A stretch of 64,000 nt of DNA, taken from positions 1-64,000 of the forward strand of contig CAVZYJ010000002.1 of the NCBI GenBank assembly GCA_963779485.1. Reading direction: 5' to 3'. The position numbers and the translations under genes are program-made. A model generated the notes under the pieces. That model searched no databases. It was not told the DNA's origin and was given only the letters and a program-made list of their open reading frames with translations. This DNA comes from CAVVJA01 sp963779485. Its GTDB lineage: Bacteria > Actinomycetota > Actinomycetes > Mycobacteriales > Jatrophihabitantaceae. Shown piece by piece: positions 46,168-54,846 of the stretch. Numbering within the stretch: the stretch's first letter is position 1; each line of letters opens with the position of its first letter.

Positions 46168-46392
46168 CGCGACTCCTCTCGTCCCCTCGGCCGGCTCGCA
46201 GCCGCGCGCCGCCTCTCCCGGCCGCACGCGGACCCACCGCGGCCCGGCCGTCACCGTATCGATTGCACCTTCACCTCGAACAGATCAATCGCCTGACTCG
46301 CGTGGCGCCCATCAGGCCCGGCTGCCGCCCGGGTTCGTAGTATTCCGCGCGTGATCGTCCCGCGAACCGAACCGCTACCAGGAGGGACGTAA

Positions 46393-46836
46393 ATGACCGA
46401 CCTCGGCCCATTCGCCGATCTCGTCCCCGCCGACCACGGGCTGGCTGTCATCGCCATCGCTCGGCCGGACGGATCGGTGCACACATCCGTCGCAAATGTC
46501 GGCGTCCTGCCCCATCCACTGACAGATGCTCCCACCGTTGGCTTGGTGGCCGTCGGCCGGGCGCGCAAGGTGGCACTTCTCCGCGCCCACCCGCGAGCCA
46601 CCGCCACGCTGCGGGCCGGCTGGCAATGGGCAGCCGTCGACGGACCGGTGGAACTGGTCGGCCCGGACGACCCCATGCCGAGCATCAGCGCCGACCGGCT
46701 CCGGCTGCTACTCCGCGAGATCTTCACCGCGGCGGGCGGCACGCACGATGACTGGGACACCTACGACCGCGTGATGGCCGCCGAACGACGCACTGCTGTC
46801 CTGATCACGCCGGAGCGGCTCTACACCAATCGATGA
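46393..46836 (+). CDS. PPOX-class (pyridoxamine-5'-phosphate-oxidase-like) flavin/F420-binding protein
   Basis: The protein has 147 residues; CAGGAGG precedes the ATG. The split-barrel pattern shows DHGLAVIAIARPDGSVHTSV, VGLVAVGRARKVALLRAHPR, ATATLRAGWQWAAVDGPVEL and a final RRTAVLITPERLYTNR. Such small actinobacterial proteins bind F420 or FMN and reduce small molecules. No specific substrate can be named. It is divergent from the P-type ATPase gene. Confidence 0.75.
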   Translation: MTDLGPFADLVPADHGLAVIAIARPDGSVHTSVANVGVLPHPLTDAPTVGLVAVGRARKVALLRAHPRATATLRAGWQWAAVDGPVELVGPDDPMPSISADRLRLLLREIFTAAGGTHDDWDTYDRVMAAERRTAVLITPERLYTNR

Positions 46837-46961
46837 CCCCTCGGCCAAGGCAGCGCGTGAGCAGGCGAGCAACCGGTTTCCGTCGTCCGGGATCCGAGCC
46901 GTGACGAGGCGCAGGAGCGCGGGTGGCACCGCTAATCAGTCACCCAGAGATGTCCGCCCGG

Positions 46962-47330
46962 TCAGCTCGGCGCCGGGGCGTTCTCATCGTTCTGCCACAG
47001 CCCGAACTCGTTGCCGTGCGGATCGGTGAACGTCACGAACCAGCCCATGCCGGGCACCGGGCCTGGCTCGTCCGCTTTGCCGCCGAGCTCGTTGACCTTT
47101 GCCGCCCCGTCCTGGATGTTGTCGACGCTGAAGTACACCCGGCTCCCGCGCTTGCCCGGCTCCATGTTGCTGATCGCACCGCCTTGCTCCTCGCCGAGGC
47201 GGGTCATGAAGTAATCGGACGGTCCCGGGTAGGAGTCATCGAACTTCCACCCGAAAAGCGATCCCCAGAATTCACGCGCGGCTGCGGTGTCGTCGGCGGG
47301 GATCTCGATGTGCACGATCTGACCGGCCAT
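46962..47330 (-). CDS. VOC-superfamily (glyoxalase/bleomycin-resistance-like) protein
   Basis: The protein has 122 residues from ATG 47330 (GAAGGAGC upstream). Paired beta-alpha-beta-beta-beta units have VHIEIPADDTAAAREFWGSL then FGWKF, and FVTFTDPHGNEFGLWQND with the usual Glu metal ligand near the end. The family covers metal-dependent isomerases, dioxygenases and drug-binding proteins, and the substrate here is unknown. The conserved DxAAAREFW and GNEFGLW blocks make the fold secure. Confidence 0.8.
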   Translation of the reverse strand: MAGQIVHIEIPADDTAAAREFWGSLFGWKFDDSYPGPSDYFMTRLGEEQGGAISNMEPGKRGSRVYFSVDNIQDGAAKVNELGGKADEPGPVPGMGWFVTFTDPHGNEFGLWQNDENAPAPS

Positions 47331-47509
47331 CTCTGCTGCTCCTTCGTTGGAGGCGCCGGCCCTGCGCCGGACGTCACAGCAGACGCTAGCTCTGCCCTCC
47401 GACAAAATTTCGCCGCCCGGATCCGATTTCCGATGCGACGCGGCGCCGCTGTGGATGAGCCTGCGTATTGTTTCGGCATGGCGCGCGTCGTCCGCTTCAG
47501 CGCTCCCGG

Positions 47510-48667
47510 ATGACAGGTGCGGCCGTCGGGCCGTCAGCCCCAGGCCTGATCCGGTACGGGGAGTCGTCCCTGTCCGAGCTGCTGCCTTCGGTGCTGGCGG
47601 CCTTGGGTGTCGACGCCGCCGAGAACATGCTGCAGATCCGGCCGGCTGACTGCATCGTCGTCCTGCTGGTCGACGGGCTGGGATGGGACTCATTGCGTGC
47701 GCACGCGGACCATGCGCCGTTCCTCTCGAGCCTCACCGCTCGGCCGCTCACCGCCGGCTTTCCGACGACGACTGCGGCCAGCATCACCTCGCTGGGGACG
47801 GGAGTCCCGCCCGGACAGCACGGAATTACCGGCTACACCACGCGAGTGGACGGGCTCACCGAGCCGGTCAACTGGCTGACCTGGCGCGGTGCGCACTCCG
47901 GCCGCGATCTGACCGGAGAGCATCCGCCCGAGCGGATGCAACCGGAACCCACCGCGTTCGAACGGGCCGCGCGGGCGGGGGTCAACGCCTCCGTGGTGTC
48001 GTCGCCGTTGTTCCGCGACAGCGGGCTGACTCGCGCCGCGCTGCGCGGCGGGCACTACGTCGCGGCCTTCACCGCTGCCGACACCGCCACGCTGGTCGCC
48101 GACACAGCGCGCCACCGCCGCGGCCTCGTGTACTGCTACAGCTCGGATCTCGACCTGATCGGGCACGTCCGTGGCACTCGGTCGGAGGCCTGGCTGGCTC
48201 AGCTGGAATTGATCGATCGAGGGGCGCAGCTGCTCTTCGACCGACTACCCCGAGGGACGCGCCTGCTCGTCACCGGCGATCACGGCATGGTCGACGTGCC
48301 GGAAGACGCGAAGCTCGACTATGACGGCGAACCCGCTCTCCAGGAGGGAGTCGAGCTCGTTGCCGGCGAGCCGCGAGCGCGCTACCTGCACGTCGCGCAA
48401 GGTGAACTCGACGCGGTTCGGGCCCGCTGGACGCAGATTAGCGGGAGTCGCATCGAGCTGCTCACCCGCGAGGAGGCGATCAGCCGGGGATGGTTCGGCC
48501 CGGTTGTGACCGAAGCCGCGCGGGACCGGATCGGTGACCTCATCGCTCTCGCCGTTTCGGACGTCGCCGTGGTTCGCCGCAAGGCCGAATCCCGATCGTC
48601 AGCTCTGATCGGCCATCACGGCGCATTGACCGACGCCGAGCTCCTGGTGCCGCTGCTGTCGAACTGA
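47510..48667 (+). CDS. alkaline-phosphatase-superfamily phosphodiesterase (nucleotide pyrophosphatase-like)
   Basis: The protein has 385 residues from ATG 47510. The metal-binding start is VVLLVDGLGWDSLRAHADHA. The nucleophile Thr lies in TAGFPTTTAASITSLGTGVP. The remaining metal ligands are in YCYSSDLDLIGHVRGTRSEA and LLVTGDHGMVDVPEDAKL, and a last His near SSALIGHHGALTDAELLVPL. This fits the type-I phosphodiesterase/nucleotide pyrophosphatase (NPP) family. No signal peptide is seen, so it is likely cytosolic. Substrate unknown. It converges with the next gene with a 15-base gap. Confidence 0.85.
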   Translation: MTGAAVGPSAPGLIRYGESSLSELLPSVLAALGVDAAENMLQIRPADCIVVLLVDGLGWDSLRAHADHAPFLSSLTARPLTAGFPTTTAASITSLGTGVPPGQHGITGYTTRVDGLTEPVNWLTWRGAHSGRDLTGEHPPERMQPEPTAFERAARAGVNASVVSSPLFRDSGLTRAALRGGHYVAAFTAADTATLVADTARHRRGLVYCYSSDLDLIGHVRGTRSEAWLAQLELIDRGAQLLFDRLPRGTRLLVTGDHGMVDVPEDAKLDYDGEPALQEGVELVAGEPRARYLHVAQGELDAVRARWTQISGSRIELLTREEAISRGWFGPVVTEAARDRIGDLIALAVSDVAVVRRKAESRSSALIGHHGALTDAELLVPLLSN

Positions 48668-48682
48668 CCGAACCGGCCGGCC

Positions 48683-49873
48683 TCAGTCCGGCGGAAGATC
48701 GACCCACCGACGCTCGGCGGCCGACTGCTCGACGGCGTCCAGCACCTGGCAGACCCGCCATCCGTCTTCGAAGTCGCCATCGGGTCGCGTGTCGTCCGCA
48801 ATGGCGCGCAGCCAGCCGTGTACTTCGATCGTCTTCAGCTCGTGGACGCCGAGCGGGACGCCAGGAACCGGCCAGAACGCGCCGTAGTCGCCGTGGCCGG
48901 GACCGACTTGGATCTTCCGATAGCCCTGATGTCCGGCCGGGTCCGCGGAGAGGTACAGATCCAGGGCGTAGCTGTCCTGTTGGACGAACCGTAGTGCGCC
49001 CGTGCTACCGATTACCTCGATGCGCAGGTCCCAGGCGGTTCCCGTTGCCACTCTCGATGCCTCGATCGATCCGCCCGCACCCGATGCGAACTCGGCCAGG
49101 AAGATCGTGTCGTCGTCGTTCTCCACAGCGTGGCGAGGCGCGTCGAAGTCAGCGTCGCTGCTGTAACCGAACACTCCGGTCGGTTCCGGTCGCGTCGTGA
49201 TGAAGGTGCGGCACAACCCGGCCACGGACGTCGTCCGGCCGACGAGGACGTGAGCGAGCGAAACAACGTGCGCACCAAGATCGCCGAGCGCACCGCTGCC
49301 GGCGAGCTTGCGCTCGAAACGCCAGGTGAACGGCACATCGGGATCGCTGACCGCGTCCATCACGAACTGCCCGGTGAACGTCCAGAGCTCGCCGAGGACG
49401 CCCTCGGCGATAAGCCGGCGAGCCTCGGTGATGGCCGGGTTTCGCAGGTAGTTGAAGCCAACCAGCGTCTTGACACCAGCGCGTCGCGCCGCTTCGTACA
49501 TGGCGCGAGCATCGGCCGCGGTGAGGGCGAGCGGCTTCTCGCAGTACACGTGCTTGCCGGCCTCGATCGCGGCCATCGCGATCTGTTTGTGCAGCCAGTT
49601 GGGTGTGACGATGTCGACCACCGCCACCTCCGGGTCGGCGACCGCTTCGCGCCAGTCGACGGTGTAGCGCTCGTAGCCCAATGACTGCGCTCCGGCGCGG
49701 GCCAGGTCCTCCTTGGCGTCGGCCAGCACCGCGAACCGCGGTCGGAGTGGCGTCGCGCCGTACATGCCCTCCACGTTGCGGTAGCCCATCGTGTGGGACT
49801 TGGCCATCATGCCGCTGCCGATCATGGCGATCCCGACCTCCGGGACGGTCGAGGTGACGGACTGGAGGGGCAT
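48683..49873 (-). CDS. Gfo/Idh/MocA-family NAD(P)-dependent oxidoreductase
   Basis: The protein has 396 residues from ATG 49873. The N-terminal Rossmann fold begins VGIAMIGSGMMAKSHTMGYR, then VVDIVTPNWLHKQIAMAAIE, and the characteristic HVYCEKPLALTAADARAMYE with the catalytic Lys. The C-terminal alpha/beta domain has GFNYLRNPAITEARRLIAEG, GALGDLGAHVVSLAHVLVG and VGPGHGDYGAFWPVPG. Members oxidise inositols and sugars or reduce the ketones. The divergently placed aldehyde dehydrogenase suggests sugar-acid or inositol use, but no dedicated pathway is visible. Confidence 0.88.
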   Translation of the reverse strand: MPLQSVTSTVPEVGIAMIGSGMMAKSHTMGYRNVEGMYGATPLRPRFAVLADAKEDLARAGAQSLGYERYTVDWREAVADPEVAVVDIVTPNWLHKQIAMAAIEAGKHVYCEKPLALTAADARAMYEAARRAGVKTLVGFNYLRNPAITEARRLIAEGVLGELWTFTGQFVMDAVSDPDVPFTWRFERKLAGSGALGDLGAHVVSLAHVLVGRTTSVAGLCRTFITTRPEPTGVFGYSSDADFDAPRHAVENDDDTIFLAEFASGAGGSIEASRVATGTAWDLRIEVIGSTGALRFVQQDSYALDLYLSADPAGHQGYRKIQVGPGHGDYGAFWPVPGVPLGVHELKTIEVHGWLRAIADDTRPDGDFEDGWRVCQVLDAVEQSAAERRWVDLPPD

Positions 49874-50026
49874 CGGTGGGCTCCTGAAAGGTCCGGGCGG
49901 GCGTCCGAGGACGCGTGATATCGCCGTGGGCGCGGATCGTCGACGCCGATTTTGTCTCATAGAGTGGGCATACCGCGGGCAGCACAGCCGATAAGGCGCG
50001 GAACCATCGCTACGGAGGCGGCACCT

Positions 50027-51541
50027 ATGACCACGCAGACCACGAGCAGCGCCGCGCCTGCCGCTGCGGGACTCGGCGCCACGCACGCCGGTCTCGACCG
50101 CCGGATCGCGGGCGTGCCGACTGACCTGCTCATCGGCGGGCAGCTGCGGCCTTCGTCGGACGGGGGAACGTTTCCGGTCCTCGACCCCGCGACGGGCAAG
50201 ACGCTGGCCGACGTCGCCAACGGCACGGAGGCCGATGCCATTGCGTGTGTCGATGCCGCGGCGGCCGCCGCAGCGGAGTGGGCCGCGACGCCGCCACGCC
50301 AGCGTGGGGAGATTCTGCGCCGGGCCTATCAGCTGATGGTCGACCGAGCCGATCAGCTTGCCGCGCTTATCGTCGCCGAGAACGGGAAGGCGCATCCCGA
50401 CGCCCGTGGCGAGCTGCTGTATTCGGCCGAGTTTTTCCGGTGGTACAGCGAAGAGGCCGTGCGTATCGACGGCCTGGTGCGCATGGCCCCGAGCGGAACG
50501 AACCGGATCCTGGTGATCCACCAGCCCGTCGGCATCGCCGTGCTCGTTACGCCCTGGAACTTCCCCGCCGCCATGGCCTCCCGAAAGATCGGACCGGCCC
50601 TCGCCGCCGGTTGCCCGGTGATCCTCAAGCCGGCCAGCGAGACACCGCTGACGGCCCTGGCGCTCGCGTCGATCCTCGAGGAGGCCGGCGCGCCGCCCGG
50701 TGTGGTCAACGTGCTCCCGTCCCGCCGCTCCGGCCCGGTCGTGTCGGCGATGCTCGCTGATCCGCGGGTGCGCAAGTTGTCGTTCACCGGCTCCACCGAG
50801 GTCGGGCGCACCCTGCTCGTCCAGGCCGCCGAGCACGTCGTCAACTGCTCCATGGAATTAGGGGGAAACGCGCCGTTCATCGTCTTCGCCGACGCCGATC
50901 TGGACGCGGCGATCGACGGCGCCATGATCGCCAAGATGCGCAACGGCGGCGAGGCGTGCACGGCGGCCAACCGCTTCTACATCGAGGCTTCGGTCGCCGC
51001 GGAGTTCACCCAGCGGCTCACCGCGGCGATGAGCGCATTGAAGGTCGGTCCCGGTTCCGACGCCGATGTCGCCGTCGGCCCGCTGATCAACGACTCGTCG
51101 CGTCGCAAGGTCGCCGAGCTGGTCGAGGAAGCGGTCCAGCAGGGGGCGACCCTGCGCACCGGCGGAACCGTGCCGGACGGCGAAGGCTATTTCTACCCGC
51201 CGACCGTCCTGTCCGACGTGAACCCCGATTCGACGATCCTGCAGACCGAGATCTTCGGACCGGTCGCGCCGGTCGTCACGTTCACCAGCGAAGACGAGGC
51301 GATCACGCTGGCCAACAACACCGAGTACGGGCTCGTCTCCTACGTCTACACGTCGGATCTCGCTCGAGGCCTTCGAGTGAGCGAGCGGATCGAGGCGGGC
51401 ATGGTTGGCCTCAATCGGGGTCTGGTGTCCGACCCGGCGGCGCCGTTCGGCGGCGTGAAGGAAAGCGGGCTCGGTCGCGAAGGCGGCACGGAAGGCCTGC
51501 TCGCGTTCACCGAAAGCAAGTACGTTGCGGTGGACTGGTAG
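50027..51541 (+). CDS. NAD(P)-dependent aldehyde dehydrogenase, succinate-semialdehyde type
   Basis: The protein has 504 residues, ATG 50027 with CGGAGGCGG upstream. Blocks: VAVLVTPWNFPAAMASRKIG (with the preceding I), AGCPVILKPASETPLTALAL, KLSFTGSTEVGRTLLVQAAE, catalytic Glu in MELGGNAPFIV, catalytic Cys in NGGEACTAANRFYIE, and C-terminal EIFGPVAPV and PFGGVKESGLGREGG. The pattern is closest to GabD-like enzymes, which oxidise succinate semialdehyde to succinate. An N-terminal Ala/Thr-rich tail of about 30 residues is extra. Substrate assignment is tentative. Confidence 0.88.
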   Translation: MTTQTTSSAAPAAAGLGATHAGLDRRIAGVPTDLLIGGQLRPSSDGGTFPVLDPATGKTLADVANGTEADAIACVDAAAAAAAEWAATPPRQRGEILRRAYQLMVDRADQLAALIVAENGKAHPDARGELLYSAEFFRWYSEEAVRIDGLVRMAPSGTNRILVIHQPVGIAVLVTPWNFPAAMASRKIGPALAAGCPVILKPASETPLTALALASILEEAGAPPGVVNVLPSRRSGPVVSAMLADPRVRKLSFTGSTEVGRTLLVQAAEHVVNCSMELGGNAPFIVFADADLDAAIDGAMIAKMRNGGEACTAANRFYIEASVAAEFTQRLTAAMSALKVGPGSDADVAVGPLINDSSRRKVAELVEEAVQQGATLRTGGTVPDGEGYFYPPTVLSDVNPDSTILQTEIFGPVAPVVTFTSEDEAITLANNTEYGLVSYVYTSDLARGLRVSERIEAGMVGLNRGLVSDPAAPFGGVKESGLGREGGTEGLLAFTESKYVAVDW

Positions 51542-51564
51542 GTGATCCGATCGCCGTCAGGCGG

Positions 51565-52038
51565 TTAACGGACTGGGCGCCCGTCCTCGAGATATCGCAG
51601 CTTGCCCGGCTTGGTGACGGTCGCGGCGACGCGGCGCCGTACCGGGCCGCTCAACCGCTTCAGGGCCCGCTCTACCCGGGCGAGCCGATAGGCGGAGATC
51701 TCCTCTTCTTGCACGACGATCCTCGCGAGCGTGGAATCGCTGAATGTGCCGCAGCCAAACAGAAATCGCATACCCCCGGGCCGGCCTGGACGCGGGCGCA
51801 GAAAATCCACGCACATCAGCCGGCCCTCGCGCAGCTCGAGACCACATTCTTCACGCGTCTCTCGCTGGCAAGCCTCCCACGGCGTCTCACCGTCGGCCTC
51901 GACAATGCCGCCGGGTATGGTCCAGCCGCCCTTATAGGTGGGCTTGAGGATCAGCAGCCGTCCCTTGCGGTCCCACACCAGCGCTCCGGCTGACGCGGGG
52001 ATCCGCGGTATACCAGCCGATACCAGCGATCCGTCCAT
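51565..52038 (-). CDS. Nudix hydrolase
   Basis: The protein has 157 residues. The Nudix box is complete, GGIVEADGETPWEACQRETR followed by EECGL, with all catalytic acidic residues. The start of the domain ASAGALVWDRKGRLLILKPT is typical, and a basic C-terminal tail follows (RRRVAATVTKPGKLRYL). It hydrolyses a nucleoside diphosphate linked to another moiety; the substrate is unknown. It converges with the aldehyde dehydrogenase gene (23-base gap). Confidence 0.88.
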   Translation of the reverse strand: MDGSLVSAGIPRIPASAGALVWDRKGRLLILKPTYKGGWTIPGGIVEADGETPWEACQRETREECGLELREGRLMCVDFLRPRPGRPGGMRFLFGCGTFSDSTLARIVVQEEEISAYRLARVERALKRLSGPVRRRVAATVTKPGKLRYLEDGRPVR

Positions 52039-52190
52039 GGGCCGAACGTACCGTTCACGGCCACCCGTCGGTGAACACTCGGACGGACGCAGCTACGTCC
52101 GCATTTGCAACAGGACACTCAGCACGCAAGATCCGTCGATCTCAGTGCCCTTAGCGGGTCCGCGTCAGGCGAGGCGACTTCAGATCGGGC

Positions 52191-52337
52191 ATGGCTCTCG
52201 GCGCGATCCTTGGTGTGACGGGCGCGTTCGCCGGATCACTCGATTTCCTCTTCCCCGCGTGGCTCGTGCTGGTGAGCCTCACCCTGCTCTTCAGCCAACG
52301 AAGGCGCAGCCGAGCGTCAGCGGATCCTCCGCGGTGA
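52191..52337 (+). CDS. possible 48-residue single-helix membrane protein
   Basis: An ATG-started frame reads MALGAILGVTGAFAGSLDFL, then FPAWLVLVSLTLLFSQRRRS and ends ADPPR. That is a hydrophobic pair of segments with a basic, positive-inside end. It fills most of the 314-base gap between the Nudix and hydrolase genes. No good ribosome site is visible, so expression is uncertain. Confidence 0.35.
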   Translation: MALGAILGVTGAFAGSLDFLFPAWLVLVSLTLLFSQRRRSRASADPPR

Positions 52338-52352
52338 TACGTCCGCCGCTGG

Positions 52353-53078
52353 TCAGACCACGAAGTCGCCCGGCGTGTCCCGCGCGGCGACTGCGAGCCG
52401 TTCCAACCGCGATCGGAACCCGCTGCGGCGATCGTCCGAGTGGCCAGGATCTAGCGTGGCGTGCACGTACCTCGCGGTGAGCACGTCGAAGGCGGGGCTT
52501 CGGCGCAGCATGGTGTGCTCGCCACGGTCGACCCGAACGAAGCTGACCCGCGCGCCCGCGGCACGGGCCCGGATGGCATAGGCGTGGGCAGCCGCGCAGC
52601 TGGTGACGCGGTCGTTGACGCCGTGCACGATCAGCGTCGACCGGCCGTAAAGTGGCTGCACGGACTCTGATCCGCCCAACCACGGCGCGAGGGCGACCAC
52701 GCTGGTCACCGACGAGTTGCCGGCCGCCGCGAGGGCGACCGACCCGCCGAGCGAGTGGCCGACGAGCGCGACCGGCAGGCTCGGGTAGCGGCGCTCGGTC
52801 TCCCGTAACGCCCACCGCACGTTGGAAAGCGGATCGACGCCGAAGCCGCGCACAGCATTGAGCAGTCGCAGTACCGCAACCCCGCGGCGGCCGGCGCGCG
52901 CGATGCGGGCGGCGATCGGCACCATGCGAAGCACCGATAACTGGGTCGGGCTGACCGGGATCGTGCCGCGCCCTCCCCCGCCGTGCAGCACAACGGCCAC
53001 ACCCACCAGCTGCGCCGGCTGCCGTACGGTGATCAACCGGGGCGCCGGCATCTTCGCGTTGCGAGTGGCGACGGTCAT
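52353..53078 (-). CDS. alpha/beta-hydrolase family protein
   Basis: The protein has 241 residues from ATG 53078, directly after GAGGAGGAG. Fold landmarks are the oxyanion region VAVVLHGGGGRGTIPVS, nucleophile elbow ALVGHSLGGSVALAAAG, acid in VHGVNDRVTSCAAAHAY and His in VDRGEHTMLRRSPAF. Ser-Asp-His are therefore all present. It resembles small esterase/dienelactone-hydrolase-like enzymes. No signal peptide is visible. Substrate unknown. It is divergent from efeU; the iron box at 53217 lies between them. Confidence 0.8.
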   Translation of the reverse strand: MTVATRNAKMPAPRLITVRQPAQLVGVAVVLHGGGGRGTIPVSPTQLSVLRMVPIAARIARAGRRGVAVLRLLNAVRGFGVDPLSNVRWALRETERRYPSLPVALVGHSLGGSVALAAAGNSSVTSVVALAPWLGGSESVQPLYGRSTLIVHGVNDRVTSCAAAHAYAIRARAAGARVSFVRVDRGEHTMLRRSPAFDVLTARYVHATLDPGHSDDRRSGFRSRLERLAVAARDTPGDFVV

Positions 53079-53216
53079 GCTCCTCCTCAGCGACGGCAGC
53101 CGGATACGGCCCATCCCATGGTGCCGCCTCACACCGCCAGCACCGGCCGCACTAGGACGAACCTGGACGGCTCGGATGCCGAAGACAGTCTCCGGACCGA
53201 TGCGCTACCGTGACGC

Positions 53217-53231
53217 AGGTAAGCCTTACCT
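53217..53231. promoter_or_regulatory. IdeR/DtxR-like iron box upstream of efeU
   Basis: AGGTAAGCCTTACCT is a perfect palindrome (7-bp arms, central C). It matches the DtxR/IdeR consensus core AGGTTAGSCTAACCT at 13 of 15 bases. It ends 17 bases before the efeU start, where an iron-bound repressor would block initiation. This fits iron-starvation induction of the operon. Confidence 0.7.
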
Positions 53232-53248
53232 AACAGGACGGACCGCCG

Positions 53249-54803
53249 ATGCTTCCGACCTTCGTGATCGGCCTCCGGGAAGGCCTCGAGGCGTCGCTCA
53301 TCGTCGGCATCATCGCCGCATTCCTGGTCAAGCAGGGCCGTCGCGACGTGCTGCGCTGGGTGTTCGTCGGTGTGGGCGTGGGCGTGCTGCTGTGCACGGG
53401 CGTCGGCATCCTGCTCCGCGTCATCTCGCAGAACCTTCCGCAGCGCCAACAGGAGGGCTTGGAGACCGTCATCGGCGCTGTGGCCGTGCTGATGGTGACG
53501 TACATGGTCGTCTGGATGAAGCGTCACTCCCGCGATCTGAAGGGTCAACTGGAAGGCGCGACAACGTCCGCGCTGGCCGCGGGCTCGGGGGTTGCCCTGG
53601 TGGCGATGGCGTTTCTCGCCGTGCTGCGTGAGGGCTTCGAGACTGTGGTGTTCCTGCTCGCCGCGTTCAACGAGAGCACCAGCGGATCGCTCGCCGGACT
53701 GGGCGCGCTGCTGGGCATCCTGTCGGCGGTCGCGCTCGGGTACGGCATCTACCGCGGCGGGATACGGCTGAACCTCTCCCGGTTCTTCCGGGCCACCGGC
53801 CTGGTCCTCGTGCTGGTTGCTGGCGGATTGGTCGTCAACGCGCTGCATACCGCGCACGAAGCCGGCTGGCTCAACATGGGGCAGCAGGCCACGCTCGATC
53901 TGAGCGGGGTGGTCCGGCCGGGCTCGGTCCAGGCGTCACTGCTCACCGGGATGTTGGGCGTCCAGGACCACCCGGTGCTCATCGAGGTGATCGGCTGGTT
54001 GGTCTACGTGATCCCGGTGGGCATCTATGTCGCGTGGCCCCCCGGCAAGGGATTGGCCCGCCTCACGCTGGCCCGCATCGCGCTCGTTACCGGTGGCGCG
54101 CTCGCTGGCCGCCGGCGTGCTGCTCGCCGTGCTCGCGCCGAGCCGCCCGTCGTCCGACCCAGTCACGGCTGCCGACGGCGTCTACGCGCGGGTCATCGAC
54201 CGGAACGGCGACCAGGCGACCATCCGGGCGTCGACCGGCACCGCGCCCGCACGCGACTTCGACGCGCAACGCACGTCGGCTGAGACGCACACCGGCATCG
54301 CCACGGACGTCTACCAGGCAACGACATCTGTCACCCCGATACGCGGCACGATTTCGCTGGCCGAGCTGGCCCGGCGCAACGGCGGCCGGCTGCCGTTGGG
54401 TGTGCGCGCCGACACCGAACCGGCGGTGATACCCATCTCGGTGCAGGACACGGCCCGCAGCACGTTCTGGGTCGAGCCGCAGACCGGTCGGGTGATCGAC
54501 GTGCAGTCGGCGCAGACGACGACGACGGCGGCCCAACTGTCAATCGGTTCGGTCGTGCTGGCCGGCTCCCCGACCACCACGCGAAGCTGGCCCGCCTCGG
54601 TTGTGACGGGCGCCGTCGATCAGGCCCGAACCGACGTCTCGGTGGCCGACCGGCACGGCCTAGTCACCGGCATCGCGGTCGCCTGCGGAGTCGTGGCGGT
54701 GATCGCTCTGGCTGCGGGACTCGCGCTGCTGCTCGCCGGCCGGCGTGATCAACGGCGGGTCACCGCGGCCCCGGTCTCGACGGCGGAGCCGATCCGAGGT
54801 TAG
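53249..54803 (+). CDS. efeU: EfeU/FTR1-family iron permease with extra C-terminal extracellular domain, one frameshift
   Basis: The permease part (residues 1 to about 290) has seven-helix FTR1 features and both iron-binding motifs: GLREGLEASLIVGIIAAFL and VLREGFETVVFLLAAFNE. Near 54105-54108 there is one base too many (GCTCGCTGGCCGCC). After it the frame continues with a membrane helix (AAGVLLAVLAP), a soluble region of about 170 residues (YARVIDRNGDQATIRASTGT, STFWVEPQTGRVIDVQ) and a last helix (VTGIAVACGVVAVIALAAGL). A frame joining gives about 517 residues, nearly twice E. coli EfeU. The shift is probably sequencing error since both sides look conserved. It is first of efeUOB, importing ferrous/ferric iron. 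Confidence 0.82.
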
Positions 54804-54822
54804 GGTAGCCTTCCCTTACCTC
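54796..54822. promoter_or_regulatory. second IdeR/DtxR-like palindrome, overlapping the efeU stop
   Basis: A 27-bp imperfect palindrome begins GAGGT and ends ACCTC. Its core TTAGGGTAGCCTTCCCTTA (54800-54818) matches the IdeR consensus at about 15 of 19 positions. It sits 25-50 bases upstream of efeO and covers the efeU stop codon (54801-54803). It may give efeOB their own iron-controlled promoter. Confidence 0.55.
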
Positions 54823-54846
54823 ATCGTCGTCCTCGGGGAGTTCGTC

